Assembly: GCF_900609065.1 (NCBI RefSeq) | Contig: NZ_UXAU01000026.1 | Coordinates: 62,001 to 126,000, forward strand | DNA from: Arthrobacter ulcerisalmonis | GTDB lineage: Bacteria > Actinomycetota > Actinomycetes > Actinomycetales > Micrococcaceae | Reading direction: 5' to 3' | DNA length: 64,000 nt | In this document: positions 36,058 to 44,789 of the stretch, piece by piece | Numbering within the stretch: the stretch's first letter is position 1 | How the letters are laid out: each line of letters begins with the position of its first letter | The notes under the pieces: generated by a model | Databases searched by the model: none | Told to the model about the DNA's origin: nothing | Seen by the model: the letters and a program-made list of their open reading frames with translations, nothing else | Position numbers and translations under genes: made by a program

Positions 36058-36447
36058 GTGGGAGCTATCCGTCAGTGTTCAAGATCCGCCTGCCGTCAAT
36101 CGGCCGTGGCTACCTTGACCTACGTCTACGCAGATTCAACAGCGGTCCTCGGACCCCTGGCCACCTACGCCGAACCGCACTGCTATGACCTGTGCAGCCA
36201 GCACGCCGGGTCCTTGACGGTGCCCAGGGGCTGGGAAGTCCTTCGCCTCGCGATGCCCACCACACCACCCCAGCCCGGACCGGATGACCTCCTTGCCCTC
36301 GCTGACGCCGTCCGAGAGGCGGCGTCGCAGCCGTCCCGGCAGGCGCCGTCGCCCACCCAGCGTAGTACCCACGCAGCCCTGGAAGCGCCGGCCGGCGCCG
36401 AAGGTACCCGCCGAGGTCACCTGCGCATTCTCCGCGAACCGTCCTGA
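36058..36447 (+). CDS. DUF3499 family protein (zinc-ribbon-like)
   Basis: A 129-residue protein. The conserved N-terminal domain has four cysteines, Cys7 and Cys12 (C-S-R-S-A-C), and Cys42 and Cys46 (H-C-Y-D-L-C), which fit a zinc ribbon. It also has the family strand T-Y-V-Y-A-D-S-T-A-V-L-G-P-L and the W-E-V-L-R-L end. The last 60 residues are low-complexity Pro/Ala/Arg. DUF3499 is actinobacterial, of unknown function, next to the zincin-like gene. GTG 36058 is chosen from the -10 distance; upstream in-frame sequence to 35995 lacks family similarity. Confidence 0.87.
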   Translation: MGAIRQCSRSACRQSAVATLTYVYADSTAVLGPLATYAEPHCYDLCSQHAGSLTVPRGWEVLRLAMPTTPPQPGPDDLLALADAVREAASQPSRQAPSPTQRSTHAALEAPAGAEGTRRGHLRILREPS

Positions 36448-36525
36448 CGGGCATCTGGCGGTAGGCTGGACGCTGTACACCAGTCCGCAACCGGCGCGAG
36501 CGCGCCCGCCAGGGAGCAGCAACAC

Positions 36526-36759
36526 ATGCCAAAGATCAGCCCCGAGCTGTTGTCCGTCCTACGGTGTCCCGTGACGAACTCACCCCTGATCCAGGAAGGC
36601 GAGGAGCTGGTGGCCACTGCCACCGCAGCCTCGGGCGCCACCCCGCGCTATGCCATCGAAGACGGCATCCCTTTGCTGCTGCCGCCGGAGCTGATGGCAG
36701 CAGCCGCCACAGCGGGTTCGGACCAGCACGATTCAGTCAGCCCCACCCCGGCGCCGTAA
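36526..36759 (+). CDS. Trm112 family protein
   Basis: A 77-residue protein. The [14 protein letters not shown] start and the [14 protein letters not shown] end are typical Trm112/YcaR signatures. Eukaryotic Trm112 activates methyltransferases; bacterial members may do likewise. Only one of the zinc-ribbon cysteines remains, as is common in bacteria. ATG 36526 has AGGGAG upstream, and TAGGCT (36462-36467) is a candidate -10. ahcY follows 91 nt later, which is interesting because ahcY recycles the methyltransferase by-product SAH. Confidence 0.85.
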   Translation: MPKISPELLSVLRCPVTNSPLIQEGEELVATATAASGATPRYAIEDGIPLLLPPELMAAAATAGSDQHDSVSPTPAP

Positions 36760-36850
36760 GCGCGCCGACGCCTTTTTTCGCGGCGCAGCAGCGCCGCCCG
36801 CCGGCAGCATGCCGGGACAAGAACCCTCGGATACAGACCAAAGGATCCCC

Positions 36851-38329
36851 ATGACGTTTGATTACAAGGTTGCCGACATTTCCCTCGCGGAAGCTGGCCG
36901 GCATCAAATCCGCCTCGCCGAGCACGAGATGCCGGGCTTGATGTCCCTGCGCGAAGAGTTCGGTCCCACCCAGCCGCTCGCTGGCGCCCGGATTGCCGGC
37001 TCCCTGCACATGACGGTCCAGACCGCCGTCCTGATCGAAACGTTGACGGCGCTGGGCGCTGAAGTGCGCTGGGCGTCGTGCAACATCTTCTCCACCCAGG
37101 ACGAGGCAGCAGCAGCAGTGGTGGTGGGTACCGGCACCGTGGAGAACCCTGCCGGCGTTCCGGTGTTTGCCTGGAAGGGCGAATCGCTCGAGGAGTACTG
37201 GTGGACTGCTGAGCAGATCCTCACCTGGCCCGGCGCCGATACCAACCCGGAACTCGGCCCGAACATGATCCTGGACGACGGTGGCGACGCCACCATGCTG
37301 GTCCACAAGGGAGTCGAGTTCGAGGCAGCCGGAGCAGTTCCCAGCGCCGCGGAGAACGATTCCGCGGAGCACATTGTCTTCCTCGACGTCCTGCGCGCCT
37401 CGCTGGCAGCCAACCCGAAGAAGTGGGGCCGCATCGCAGCCCGCATCAAGGGCGTCAGCGAAGAGACCACCACGGGTGTGCTGCGGCTCTACCAGCTCGC
37501 TGCCCAAGGAAAGCTGCTCTTCCCGGCTATCAACGTCAACGACTCGGTGACCAAGAGCAAGTTCGACAACAAGTACGGCATCCGGCACTCTCTGCCTGAT
37601 GGCATTAACCGCGCCACGGACGTCCTCATGGGCGGCAAGGTTGCTGTGGTCTGTGGCTACGGCGATGTTGGCAAGGGCGCAGCAGAAGCGCTGCGTGGCC
37701 AGGGTTCCCGGGTGATCGTGACCGAGATCGACCCCATCTGTGCGCTGCAGGCTGCCATGGACGGCTACCAGGTCGCCAAGCTCGAATCAGTCCTGGCGAT
37801 TGGCGATATCTTCATCACCACCACCGGCAACAAAGACGTCATCATGGCCGAGCACATGGCCGGGATGAAGAATAAGGCGATTGTGGGCAACATCGGCCAC
37901 TTCGACAACGAAATCGACATGGCTGGGCTGGCGAAAATCGACGGCATCACCAAGGTCGAGATCAAGCCGCAGGTGCACGAATGGGTCTTCAACGCCGGCG
38001 CTGACTCCGAGCGATCCATCATTGTGCTCTCCGAAGGGCGCCTGCTGAACCTGGGCAACGCCACCGGGCACCCGTCGTTCGTGATGAGCAACTCCTTTGC
38101 CAACCAGACCATCGCCCAGATCGAACTGTGGACGAAGAAGGACCAGGCCGAGGACGAGCGCGAGTACCACAACCAGGTGTACGTCCTGCCGAAGGTCCTG
38201 GACGAAAAGGTGGCACGGCTGCACCTCGGTGCCCTGGGCGTGGAGCTCACGGAACTGTCCAAGGACCAGGCTGAATACCTCGATATCGATGTGGCCGGCC
38301 CGTATAAGCCGGAGCACTACCGCTACTAG
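36851..38329 (+). CDS. ahcY: Adenosylhomocysteinase (S-adenosyl-L-homocysteine hydrolase)
   Basis: A 492-residue NAD-dependent enzyme splitting SAH into adenosine and homocysteine, which keeps methylation running. NAD-binding [12 protein letters not shown] starts near residue 267, preceded by [12 protein letters not shown]; the C-terminal [13 protein letters not shown] contributes to the neighbouring subunit's NAD site. The length includes the insertion typical of bacterial forms. ATG 36851 has AAGGAT 6 nt upstream. A terminator follows. Confidence 0.97.
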   Translation: MTFDYKVADISLAEAGRHQIRLAEHEMPGLMSLREEFGPTQPLAGARIAGSLHMTVQTAVLIETLTALGAEVRWASCNIFSTQDEAAAAVVVGTGTVENPAGVPVFAWKGESLEEYWWTAEQILTWPGADTNPELGPNMILDDGGDATMLVHKGVEFEAAGAVPSAAENDSAEHIVFLDVLRASLAANPKKWGRIAARIKGVSEETTTGVLRLYQLAAQGKLLFPAINVNDSVTKSKFDNKYGIRHSLPDGINRATDVLMGGKVAVVCGYGDVGKGAAEALRGQGSRVIVTEIDPICALQAAMDGYQVAKLESVLAIGDIFITTTGNKDVIMAEHMAGMKNKAIVGNIGHFDNEIDMAGLAKIDGITKVEIKPQVHEWVFNAGADSERSIIVLSEGRLLNLGNATGHPSFVMSNSFANQTIAQIELWTKKDQAEDEREYHNQVYVLPKVLDEKVARLHLGALGVELTELSKDQAEYLDIDVAGPYKPEHYRY

Positions 38330-38380
38330 GCCACCCGACTAAACCGACCGGCACCAGCTGCCTGGAACGGTGCACACCAC

Positions 38381-38412
38381 GGAACCCGGATGCCACTGGC
38401 ACCCGGGTTCTG
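38381..38412 (+). terminator. Terminator downstream of ahcY
   Basis: GAACCCGG (38382-38389) pairs with CCGGGTTC (38403-38410), and after one mismatch TGCC pairs with GGCA around an ACT loop. It is followed by TGTTGT. Confidence 0.8.
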
Positions 38413-38423
38413 TTGTCAGCGCC

Positions 38424-38435
38424 TAGAATTGACCC
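38424..38435 (+). promoter_or_regulatory. Leaderless promoter -10 (TAGAAT) for the L,D-transpeptidase gene
   Basis: TAGAAT at 38424-38429 is 6 nt before ATG 38436, with no Shine-Dalgarno. Confidence 0.6.
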
Positions 38436-39674
38436 ATGGAAGCTGATTTCAAACCGCGGCGTAAGGGCAGTGTCAAGAAGATCCTGGTGCTGGCAACAGT
38501 GTGCCTGTTGGCGGCCGCCGGCGGCGTCTTCGCAGCGGTTGCGCCCGGCCTGGCCGGAAGTTCACTGGCTTCCGAGGCCAGTTCGGCTGTCCGTTCGGCG
38601 CCCGGCCTGGCTGCGCCGGTGGTGGCGCCAGTGAACGCGGATTCAACTCCCACAAACGGTGCCAAACAAGTCAACCCCGCAGCGCCGGTAACCCTGACCG
38701 TGGGCAACGGCACTATTGAGCGGGTTACGCTCACCAGCACCAGTGGTGAGGGCGTGGAAGGTAGCATCGATCCTGCTGGGACCGGCTGGGCCGCCACGGG
38801 AGCGCTGAAGTTCAACACCGACTACAGCTACACCTACGTGGTCAAAGACGGTGCCGGCCGAGAAACCAGCATCACGCACGCCTTCAGCACGGTCTCCAGT
38901 TCACATGAGGCTGACGCTGCCATCTACCCCCTGGATGGGATGAAAGTTGGTGTGGGCCAGCCCCTGCAGGTCATCTTCAGCGAGCCTGTCCTCAACCGTG
39001 CCGCTGTCGAGAAAGCCATCACTATCACCAGCAGCGCCGGCCAGGTAGGCGCCTTCCACTGGTACAGCGACACCATGGTGCGGTATCGGGCGGAGAACTT
39101 CTGGACCGCGAACTCCACGGTTTCGATGGACATGAAACTATTCGGCGTGGACCTCGGCAACGGCCAGATCGCCAACTTCAACAAGAAGATGAGCATCAAC
39201 ATCGGCGATAAGAAGGTTGCTGTTGCGGACGCCACCGCTCACACCTTCACGCTCAGCGTCAACGACCAACCGGTCAAGACCTTGCCGGTCAGCATGGGGG
39301 ACAAGCGGTTCCCCTCTGCCCGCGGTTTCGGCGTGTTGATGGAGAAGAAGCGCTACGACCACTTCCGGGCCGCCAGCATCGGCCTGAAGCCCGGCGACCC
39401 CGCCTACTATGGGGAAGAGGATGTTGAGTACACCATCCGGCTGACTCTCAGCGGCGCGTATCTGCACCAGGCGCTCGACTCGGCGTTCCCCTACATCGGC
39501 AACACTAACGTCTCGCATGGCTGCATCGGGTTCCTGCCGGACGGTGCCGCCTGGGTCTTTGAGAACATGGGCACCGGCGACGTTGTCCAGATCATCAACA
39601 CCGAAGGCGACTACGCAGCCAACGACGACGGCTACGGCGACTGGAACATCCCCTGGGCCGAGTACGACAACTAA
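38436..39674 (+). CDS. L,D-transpeptidase with Ig-like domains (mycobacterial Ldt type)
   Basis: A 412-residue exported enzyme making 3-3 peptidoglycan cross-links. Residues 12-37 form an N-terminal signal or anchor helix (K-K-I-L-V-L-A-T-V-C-L-L-A-A-A-G-G-V-F). Two Ig-like domains span about 60-265 (F-S-E-P-V-x-R-A-A-V-E-K-A-I-T-I marks the second). The YkuD catalytic domain (about 270-395) ends in S-H361-G-C363-I-G-F with the nucleophile Cys363. The C-terminal G-D-Y-A-A-N-D-D-G-Y-G-D-W-N-I-P-W matches the LdtMt2 subfamily. Such enzymes are targets of carbapenems. Confidence 0.92.
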   Translation: MEADFKPRRKGSVKKILVLATVCLLAAAGGVFAAVAPGLAGSSLASEASSAVRSAPGLAAPVVAPVNADSTPTNGAKQVNPAAPVTLTVGNGTIERVTLTSTSGEGVEGSIDPAGTGWAATGALKFNTDYSYTYVVKDGAGRETSITHAFSTVSSSHEADAAIYPLDGMKVGVGQPLQVIFSEPVLNRAAVEKAITITSSAGQVGAFHWYSDTMVRYRAENFWTANSTVSMDMKLFGVDLGNGQIANFNKKMSINIGDKKVAVADATAHTFTLSVNDQPVKTLPVSMGDKRFPSARGFGVLMEKKRYDHFRAASIGLKPGDPAYYGEEDVEYTIRLTLSGAYLHQALDSAFPYIGNTNVSHGCIGFLPDGAAWVFENMGTGDVVQIINTEGDYAANDDGYGDWNIPWAEYDN

Positions 39675-39852
39675 GCCCGGCCTCGTGGCAGGTCCGACTG
39701 GGCTGCGGCGCGCCACGGGTACTGCCCGAATCGTTGTAATTCTGGCGGGGTGGTTTCCCGCGGGGCTTCGCACCGGCCGGTAGGCTCGAGGGCAGAGTCA
39801 GGCGCAGCGTCCCTACGCGGCGCGCAGAAACCCCAACGGAAGTGACGCCGCT

Positions 39853-41166
39853 GTGAAAGACGAGAAATCGGTCCCCACCAAGAACGTGGCGGCCCCGGAG
39901 GAACCCCTCCTGGATACCTCTGCCGACTCCGACGAACCGGCCTTCTCCTGGCTCACCCCCGCCAAGCCAAGCGCTGCAGGCTCCGAGAAACCGGGTGCCT
40001 CCAACGCAGGCAAGACTGCCGCGAATGCCGGGCCCGCTGCCAACGAGCAAGGAAGCCGCCCCGCCGGACGCGCCACCACCCCCACGGGCAGCACCACGGC
40101 ACCAACCGCTGTGCACCCAGTCACCGGCAGTGCCACCACCGGCAGTGCAGCAACCAGCAGCGCAACGAACGGCACTGCACCGACTGGCGGCGCGACCACC
40201 CTCGGCGCGGCGTCCGCAACGGCCGCCTCCGCAACAGCCTCGCCCACCGCCAAAACGACTGCCACCCCCATAACGCCAGCGGGACGGACGGCCCAGCCCG
40301 AGAGCAGAGCGGAGCGCAAGGCTGCTGCAGCCGCCGTCGAACCCACCAAGGACAACGCACCCCTCTTTGAAGAGCGGCACCCCACCTCTGCCCTGCAGGT
40401 CCGTCCGCCCGAGGACGAGGTGGAACGGCGCAACGCCCAACGGGAGAACGCCGTCAACGCCAAACCCGTCATGCCGCGCGTCACGCAGGTCCTGCTCGCC
40501 ATCTTCTATCCACTGGTGCTGCTGATCCTCGCTGTCCGCGCGGTCACCAGCCCGCTGTTCCTCTGGATCGAATACAACCGGCCCGGCTTCCCCGGAGACG
40601 GCTACGGATTCAGTACCGATGACCGGATGACCTACGGTTCGTACGCGGTGGACTACCTGAGTAACTGGGCGAGCCCCAGGTACCTGGGGGACCTGGTCTA
40701 CCGCAGCGGCGACAAGCTGTTCAAGGACGGCGAAGTCAGCCACATGGCCGACGTGAAAACGGTCATCCTTTCCACGTTCGGTGCTGGTGCGCTGCTGTTG
40801 CTGCTGGGCCTGGCAGCCATCATCTACCTGCGCAAGCGGAGCAAGGGCGGGGTCCGGCGGGCCTTGTTTGCCGGTTCCCTGGTCACCCTGGCCGTCATCG
40901 CGGGCCTGGGCACCTTGGCGATCCTGGGCTGGCAGCAGTTCTTCACCGAATTCCACCGCATCTTCTTTGCGGATGGTTCCTGGACGTTCAGCCTGGACGA
41001 CACCCTCATTCGACTCTTCCCGGGACAATTCTGGATTGACGCGGGCATCGGAATCGGCGGAATGGTGCTGGTGGCCGCCATCCTCACCTTGGTCCTGACC
41101 TGGCCTACGCGCCGCCGTCGTGGACTGCCAGCCCGGAAGGCGCCGGCAACCGCTGATCAGGAGTAG
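39853..41166 (+). CDS. DUF1461 (TIGR01906) integral membrane protein with long disordered N-terminus
   Basis: A 437-residue protein. The first 200 residues are low complexity, with a Thr/Ala/Gly/Ser-rich core (about 75-145, repeated T-G-S-A-T-T type units) and a charged R-A-E-R-K-A-A-A stretch. The membrane part (about 208-425) has four helices and, after helix 1, the F-L-W-I-E-Y-N-R-P-G-F-P-D-G-Y-G-F-like segment and the S-H-M-A-D-V-K motif of the TIGR01906 family. Its function is unknown. GTG 39853, with TAGGCT (39781-39786) as a -10 and a leader of about 60 nt. Its last 10 bp overlap the convergent acyl-CoA ligase gene. Confidence 0.85.
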   Translation: MKDEKSVPTKNVAAPEEPLLDTSADSDEPAFSWLTPAKPSAAGSEKPGASNAGKTAANAGPAANEQGSRPAGRATTPTGSTTAPTAVHPVTGSATTGSAATSSATNGTAPTGGATTLGAASATAASATASPTAKTTATPITPAGRTAQPESRAERKAAAAAVEPTKDNAPLFEERHPTSALQVRPPEDEVERRNAQRENAVNAKPVMPRVTQVLLAIFYPLVLLILAVRAVTSPLFLWIEYNRPGFPGDGYGFSTDDRMTYGSYAVDYLSNWASPRYLGDLVYRSGDKLFKDGEVSHMADVKTVILSTFGAGALLLLLGLAAIIYLRKRSKGGVRRALFAGSLVTLAVIAGLGTLAILGWQQFFTEFHRIFFADGSWTFSLDDTLIRLFPGQFWIDAGIGIGGMVLVAAILTLVLTWPTRRRRGLPARKAPATADQE

Positions 41167-42986
41167 ATCCGCGCGATCTCGTCGTCGAAGTCGTTGACGA
41201 CGGCGGCCCTCTTGAGTTTCAGGGACGGCGTCAGGTGCCCTGACTCAAGGGTGAAGTCGGCGTCGAGGAGGGTGAAGGTCCGGATCGATTCGGCCTTGGA
41301 GACCAAGAGGTTCGCCCGGTCCACCGCCTCCTGGACCGCTGCCTTGACGGCGGGATCTGCCACGGCGTCGCTCATGGTCAGCGGTGGCAGGTTCTGGACG
41401 GTGCGCCAGTTGGCGAGGCCTTCCGGGTCCAACGTGATGAGTGCGGCAACGAACGGTTTCCCGTCACCCACCACCACAGCGTGGCCTACCAGGTGGTGGG
41501 CCCGGACGGACTCCTCCAGCGGGCCGGGAGCAACGTTCTTGCCGCCAGCAGTCACCAGGATGTCCTTCTTGCGCCCCGTGACCGTGAGGAACCCTTCGGC
41601 GTCAAGGACGCCCAGGTCCCCAGTCCGGAAGAAGCCATCCACGAAGGCGGCACTGTTCGCGGCATCGTTGTGGTGATACCCCTTGAAAACGCCGATTCCC
41701 TTGACCAGGATCTCGCCGTCCGGAGCGACCCGGATGGTGGTGCCGGGGATGGGAATCCCCACCGAGCCCACCCGGGTCCGTGACGGGGTGTTGGCCGTGC
41801 ACGGCGCCGTTGTTTCGGTGAGGCCATACCCCTCCAACACCGGGATGCCCACCCCGCGGAAGAAGTGCGCGTCGTCGAGGGCCAACGGGCTGGCACCTGA
41901 CACGGTGTAGCCCACCTGGCCGCCCAGGGCCCCGCGGAGGCGGGGGTAGACCAGCCGATCAAAGAGTGCCTGCTTGGTGCGGCTCAGCAGCCGTGGCCCG
42001 GGGCCTTCGCCGCGGCTTTGTGCATCCTGTTCCCGTGAGTACTCGATGGCCACCGCGGCGGCGGCCGCAAAGAGCCGGCCCTTGCCCGCCACCGTCGCCT
42101 TGTGGGCGGCGGTAGCTCGCACCTTCTCAAAGATCCGGGGCACCACCAGAAGAAATGTCGGTTTGAAACTGCCCAGGTCGGCCAGCAGTTGAGCGGCGCC
42201 GGGGGTATGGGCCAACGTCACACCGGCGTGCAGGCATACGACCTGGACAGCACGGGCCAGCACGTGCGCCAGTGGCAGAAACATCAGGGTCCGGGCGCCG
42301 TCCTTGAGGAGGATCTCCGGTAGGAAGGCCACAATGTTGGCCGCGACGAGCGCAAAGTTGCCGTGGGTGATCTCGCACCCCTTCGGCTTTCCGGTGGTCC
42401 CGGAGGTGTAGACCAGCGAGGCGACACTGTTCAGGTCCGCCCTGGTGCGCTGCCGCTCCAGTTCGGCGTCGGCCACGCCAGCCCCGGCGGCGGTGAGGCT
42501 GTCCAAGTTGGGGGCATCGCCGTCGTGATCCATCCGGACCACCCCCACCAGCCGGTCGCGGAGGCGCTCCGAACTGCCCAGGACGCCGCTGACCAGCTGC
42601 GCGAGATCGTCGGTGCCCACGAAGACCCGCCGCACGCCGGCGTCTTCGATGATCCACTCAACCTGGCTGGCGGAGGACGTTTCGTAGATGGGTACCGTGA
42701 CGCCACCGGCGAACCAGGTGGCGAAGTCCACCAAGGTCCATTCGTAGCAGGTGGCGGACATGACGGCCACCGAATCGCCGGGTTCCAGGCCGCCGGCGAT
42801 GAGTCCCTTGGCGAGCGCGCGGACGTCCTGCAGGAAGGTCTGCGCTGAGACGTCCAGCCAGCCGTTGGGGCCTTTGCGCCGGTAGAGCGCCGCGGCAGGA
42901 TTGCTGGTGTGCCGCGCCAGCAGCAGGTCAGTGACGTTACTGGTGGGATCGAGCTCTACCAGCAGTTCTGTACTTGCTTCCCGCAC
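41157..42986 (-). CDS. Long-chain acyl-CoA synthetase (AMP-dependent synthetase/ligase, FadD15-like)
   Basis: A 609-residue ANL superfamily enzyme. Adenylation motifs A3 (Y-T-S-G-T-T-G-K-P-K-G), A5 (L-E-G-Y-G-L-T-E-T-T), A7 (F-F-R-T-G-D-L) and A8/A10 (T-V-T-G-R-K-K-D-I-L-V-T-A-G-G-K-N) are all intact. It should activate fatty acids to acyl-CoA. The start is taken as GTG 42986 (V-R-E-A-S-T-E-L-L-V), preceded at 7 nt by GGAG; GTG 43010 is open too. It is 64 nt downstream of the O-mannosyltransferase gene and probably cotranscribed. Confidence 0.92.
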   Translation of the reverse strand: MREASTELLVELDPTSNVTDLLLARHTSNPAAALYRRKGPNGWLDVSAQTFLQDVRALAKGLIAGGLEPGDSVAVMSATCYEWTLVDFATWFAGGVTVPIYETSSASQVEWIIEDAGVRRVFVGTDDLAQLVSGVLGSSERLRDRLVGVVRMDHDGDAPNLDSLTAAGAGVADAELERQRTRADLNSVASLVYTSGTTGKPKGCEITHGNFALVAANIVAFLPEILLKDGARTLMFLPLAHVLARAVQVVCLHAGVTLAHTPGAAQLLADLGSFKPTFLLVVPRIFEKVRATAAHKATVAGKGRLFAAAAAVAIEYSREQDAQSRGEGPGPRLLSRTKQALFDRLVYPRLRGALGGQVGYTVSGASPLALDDAHFFRGVGIPVLEGYGLTETTAPCTANTPSRTRVGSVGIPIPGTTIRVAPDGEILVKGIGVFKGYHHNDAANSAAFVDGFFRTGDLGVLDAEGFLTVTGRKKDILVTAGGKNVAPGPLEESVRAHHLVGHAVVVGDGKPFVAALITLDPEGLANWRTVQNLPPLTMSDAVADPAVKAAVQEAVDRANLLVSKAESIRTFTLLDADFTLESGHLTPSLKLKRAAVVNDFDDEIARIYS

Positions 42987-43050
42987 GCCAGTTCTCCGTT
43001 CCGCAGCCACGGCCGCACCAGCAGCCCGATTGGTCTACTGCCATCCTGCC

Positions 43051-44736
43051 CTAGATCCAGGACGGCATCCACATTCGAATCCGCCACTGGTCGTAGGGGA
43101 TGATTTCGGCTGCCCACACGGGGTAGAAGAAGGCCGAAAGCAACAGCGCCACCACCAGGAACATCGCTACCAGGTAGAGTCCCGAGCGGCGGCGCCAGGG
43201 CGGGTCATTGGCCCGGCCCAGGACCAGGCCCAGGCAGTAGACCAGCGCCAGTACCAGGAACGGCTCGAAGGAAATTGCGTAGAAGAAGAACATGGTGCGG
43301 TCCGGGTACATGAACCACGGCAGGTAGCCCACGGCGACGCCCGCCACGATGGCCCCAGCGCGCCAATCCCGACGCCCAGCCCACCAGAACAGCAGCACCA
43401 CCAGGGAAATCGCGGCGGCCCACCAGATCAGCGGATTGCCCACCGAGAGGATCGCTGAGGTGCACTTCTCTACGGTGCAGCCCTCGGTGCCCTGGGCGGG
43501 AGATTCGTAGAAGAAAGACGTGGGCCTGCCCATAACCAGCCAACTCCAGGCGTTGGCCTCGTAGGGGTGCTCTGAACTGAGGCCTTGATGGAACTTATAG
43601 GCTTCCAGGTGGTAATGCGCCAGTGACCGGACGGCGTCAGGCAACCAGCCGCACTCGGCGCTGGGATTGCTTTGCGCCCAGCGCCGGAAGTACGCATCGT
43701 CGGACCGGAACCAACCAATCCACGTAGCGGCGTAGACCACCGCGGCAACCGGGACAATGCTGATGAATGCGGGCAGCCCGTCCTTGGTGATGCCGCCGCT
43801 GATCCAGCCACGAATGCCTGCGATCCTGCGTGCGCTGAGGTCCCAGAAGACCGTCAGGAGGCCGAATCCTGCCAGGAAGAAGAGCCCAGACCATTTGGTG
43901 CCCACGGCAAGGCCCAGGCAGACGCCGGCGGCTACCCGCCACCAGCGGACTCCCAGCCACGGTCCGGAAAGCAGGAGGGCCGACGGCGGTCCACCCACCT
44001 TGGCTGCCGCGGCGGCCAGCCGGGCAGCGAGCCTGCGCCGGCCGTCGTCGCGATCCATGAGGAGGGCGCCGAACGCCGCCAGGACCCAGAACATCAAGAA
44101 GATGTCCAGCAAGGATGTCCGGGACATCACCAGGTGGTGGCCGTCGACGGCGAGAAGGAGGCCCGCCGCGCCGGCCAGGGGGAGCGACCGGAAGAGCTTG
44201 AGGGCAATCAGGGAGATGAGGAGTACTGACAGGGTTCCGGTCAAGGCCGCGGCAAAGCGCCAGCCGAAAGGATTATCTGAGCCGAACAGCCACATACCTG
44301 CAGCGATCATCCACTTGCCCACCGGTGGGTGCACCACATATTCGGGGGTGTTCAAGATGACGGTGGGATCCCCGGCGTTGAAGGCATCGTTGGCCTTGTC
44401 TGGCCAGTTGCGTTCGTAGCCGCTCTGCAGGAACGAGTAGGCGTCCTTGACGTAGTAGGTCTCATCGAAGACCAGCTTGGGTGGACTGCCCAACCGCACG
44501 AAGCGCAGGATGCCGGCCACCACAGCGGTGAAGACGGGAACGGCGATGAACCAGAGCCGGAGCGAGAGCGGGTAGGCGCGCCAATCCTGGATGCTGCCCA
44601 GGAGCCGGCGCCGGAGGGCTTCGTCAGTGAAGGCCTCGGTGGGCCGGGCCACCCAGGGCCGCGCTGTTCGTGGCGGCCGTCCCTCCGCTGGCACAGGATC
44701 GCTGGCTGCTGCGGGCCGGGTGGGGGTCTGGGTCAC
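43051..44736 (-). CDS. Protein O-mannosyltransferase (GT39, dolichyl/polyprenyl-phosphate-mannose dependent)
   Basis: A 561-residue polytopic protein with about eleven helices. The first extracytoplasmic loop has the GT39 acidic pair in K-L-V-F-D-E-T-Y-Y-V-K-D-A-Y, plus V-H-P-P-V-G-K-W and the S-R-T-S-L-L-D motif. These enzymes mannosylate Ser/Thr of secreted proteins from polyprenyl-phosphate mannose. GTG 44736 lies 6 nt behind TAGCAT. It diverges from rsmI, a pairing conserved in actinobacteria. Confidence 0.92.
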   Translation of the reverse strand: MTQTPTRPAAASDPVPAEGRPPRTARPWVARPTEAFTDEALRRRLLGSIQDWRAYPLSLRLWFIAVPVFTAVVAGILRFVRLGSPPKLVFDETYYVKDAYSFLQSGYERNWPDKANDAFNAGDPTVILNTPEYVVHPPVGKWMIAAGMWLFGSDNPFGWRFAAALTGTLSVLLISLIALKLFRSLPLAGAAGLLLAVDGHHLVMSRTSLLDIFLMFWVLAAFGALLMDRDDGRRRLAARLAAAAAKVGGPPSALLLSGPWLGVRWWRVAAGVCLGLAVGTKWSGLFFLAGFGLLTVFWDLSARRIAGIRGWISGGITKDGLPAFISIVPVAAVVYAATWIGWFRSDDAYFRRWAQSNPSAECGWLPDAVRSLAHYHLEAYKFHQGLSSEHPYEANAWSWLVMGRPTSFFYESPAQGTEGCTVEKCTSAILSVGNPLIWWAAAISLVVLLFWWAGRRDWRAGAIVAGVAVGYLPWFMYPDRTMFFFYAISFEPFLVLALVYCLGLVLGRANDPPWRRRSGLYLVAMFLVVALLLSAFFYPVWAAEIIPYDQWRIRMWMPSWI

Positions 44737-44748
44737 GTGCCCATGCTA
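44737..44748 (-). promoter_or_regulatory. Leaderless promoter -10 (TAGCAT) for the O-mannosyltransferase gene
   Basis: TAGCAT (complement of 44743-44748) is 6 nt before GTG 44736. Confidence 0.6.
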
Positions 44749-44777
44749 CCTTTTGCGGCTGGCCGTCCCGCTCGCAG

Positions 44778-44789
44778 TAGGCTTGGGGG
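44778..44789 (+). promoter_or_regulatory. Leaderless promoter -10 (TAGGCT) for rsmI
   Basis: TAGGCT at 44778-44783 is 6 nt before GTG 44790. With the divergent TAGCAT box, two back-to-back leaderless promoters fit in a 53 bp interval. Confidence 0.6.

Noticed and set aside
36750..36850. SAH riboswitch or T6 terminator before ahcY
   Set aside because: The interval has a T6 run and GC-rich partial inverted repeats, but the stem next to the T-run is only 4-5 bp and I do not see the conserved SAH riboswitch core.
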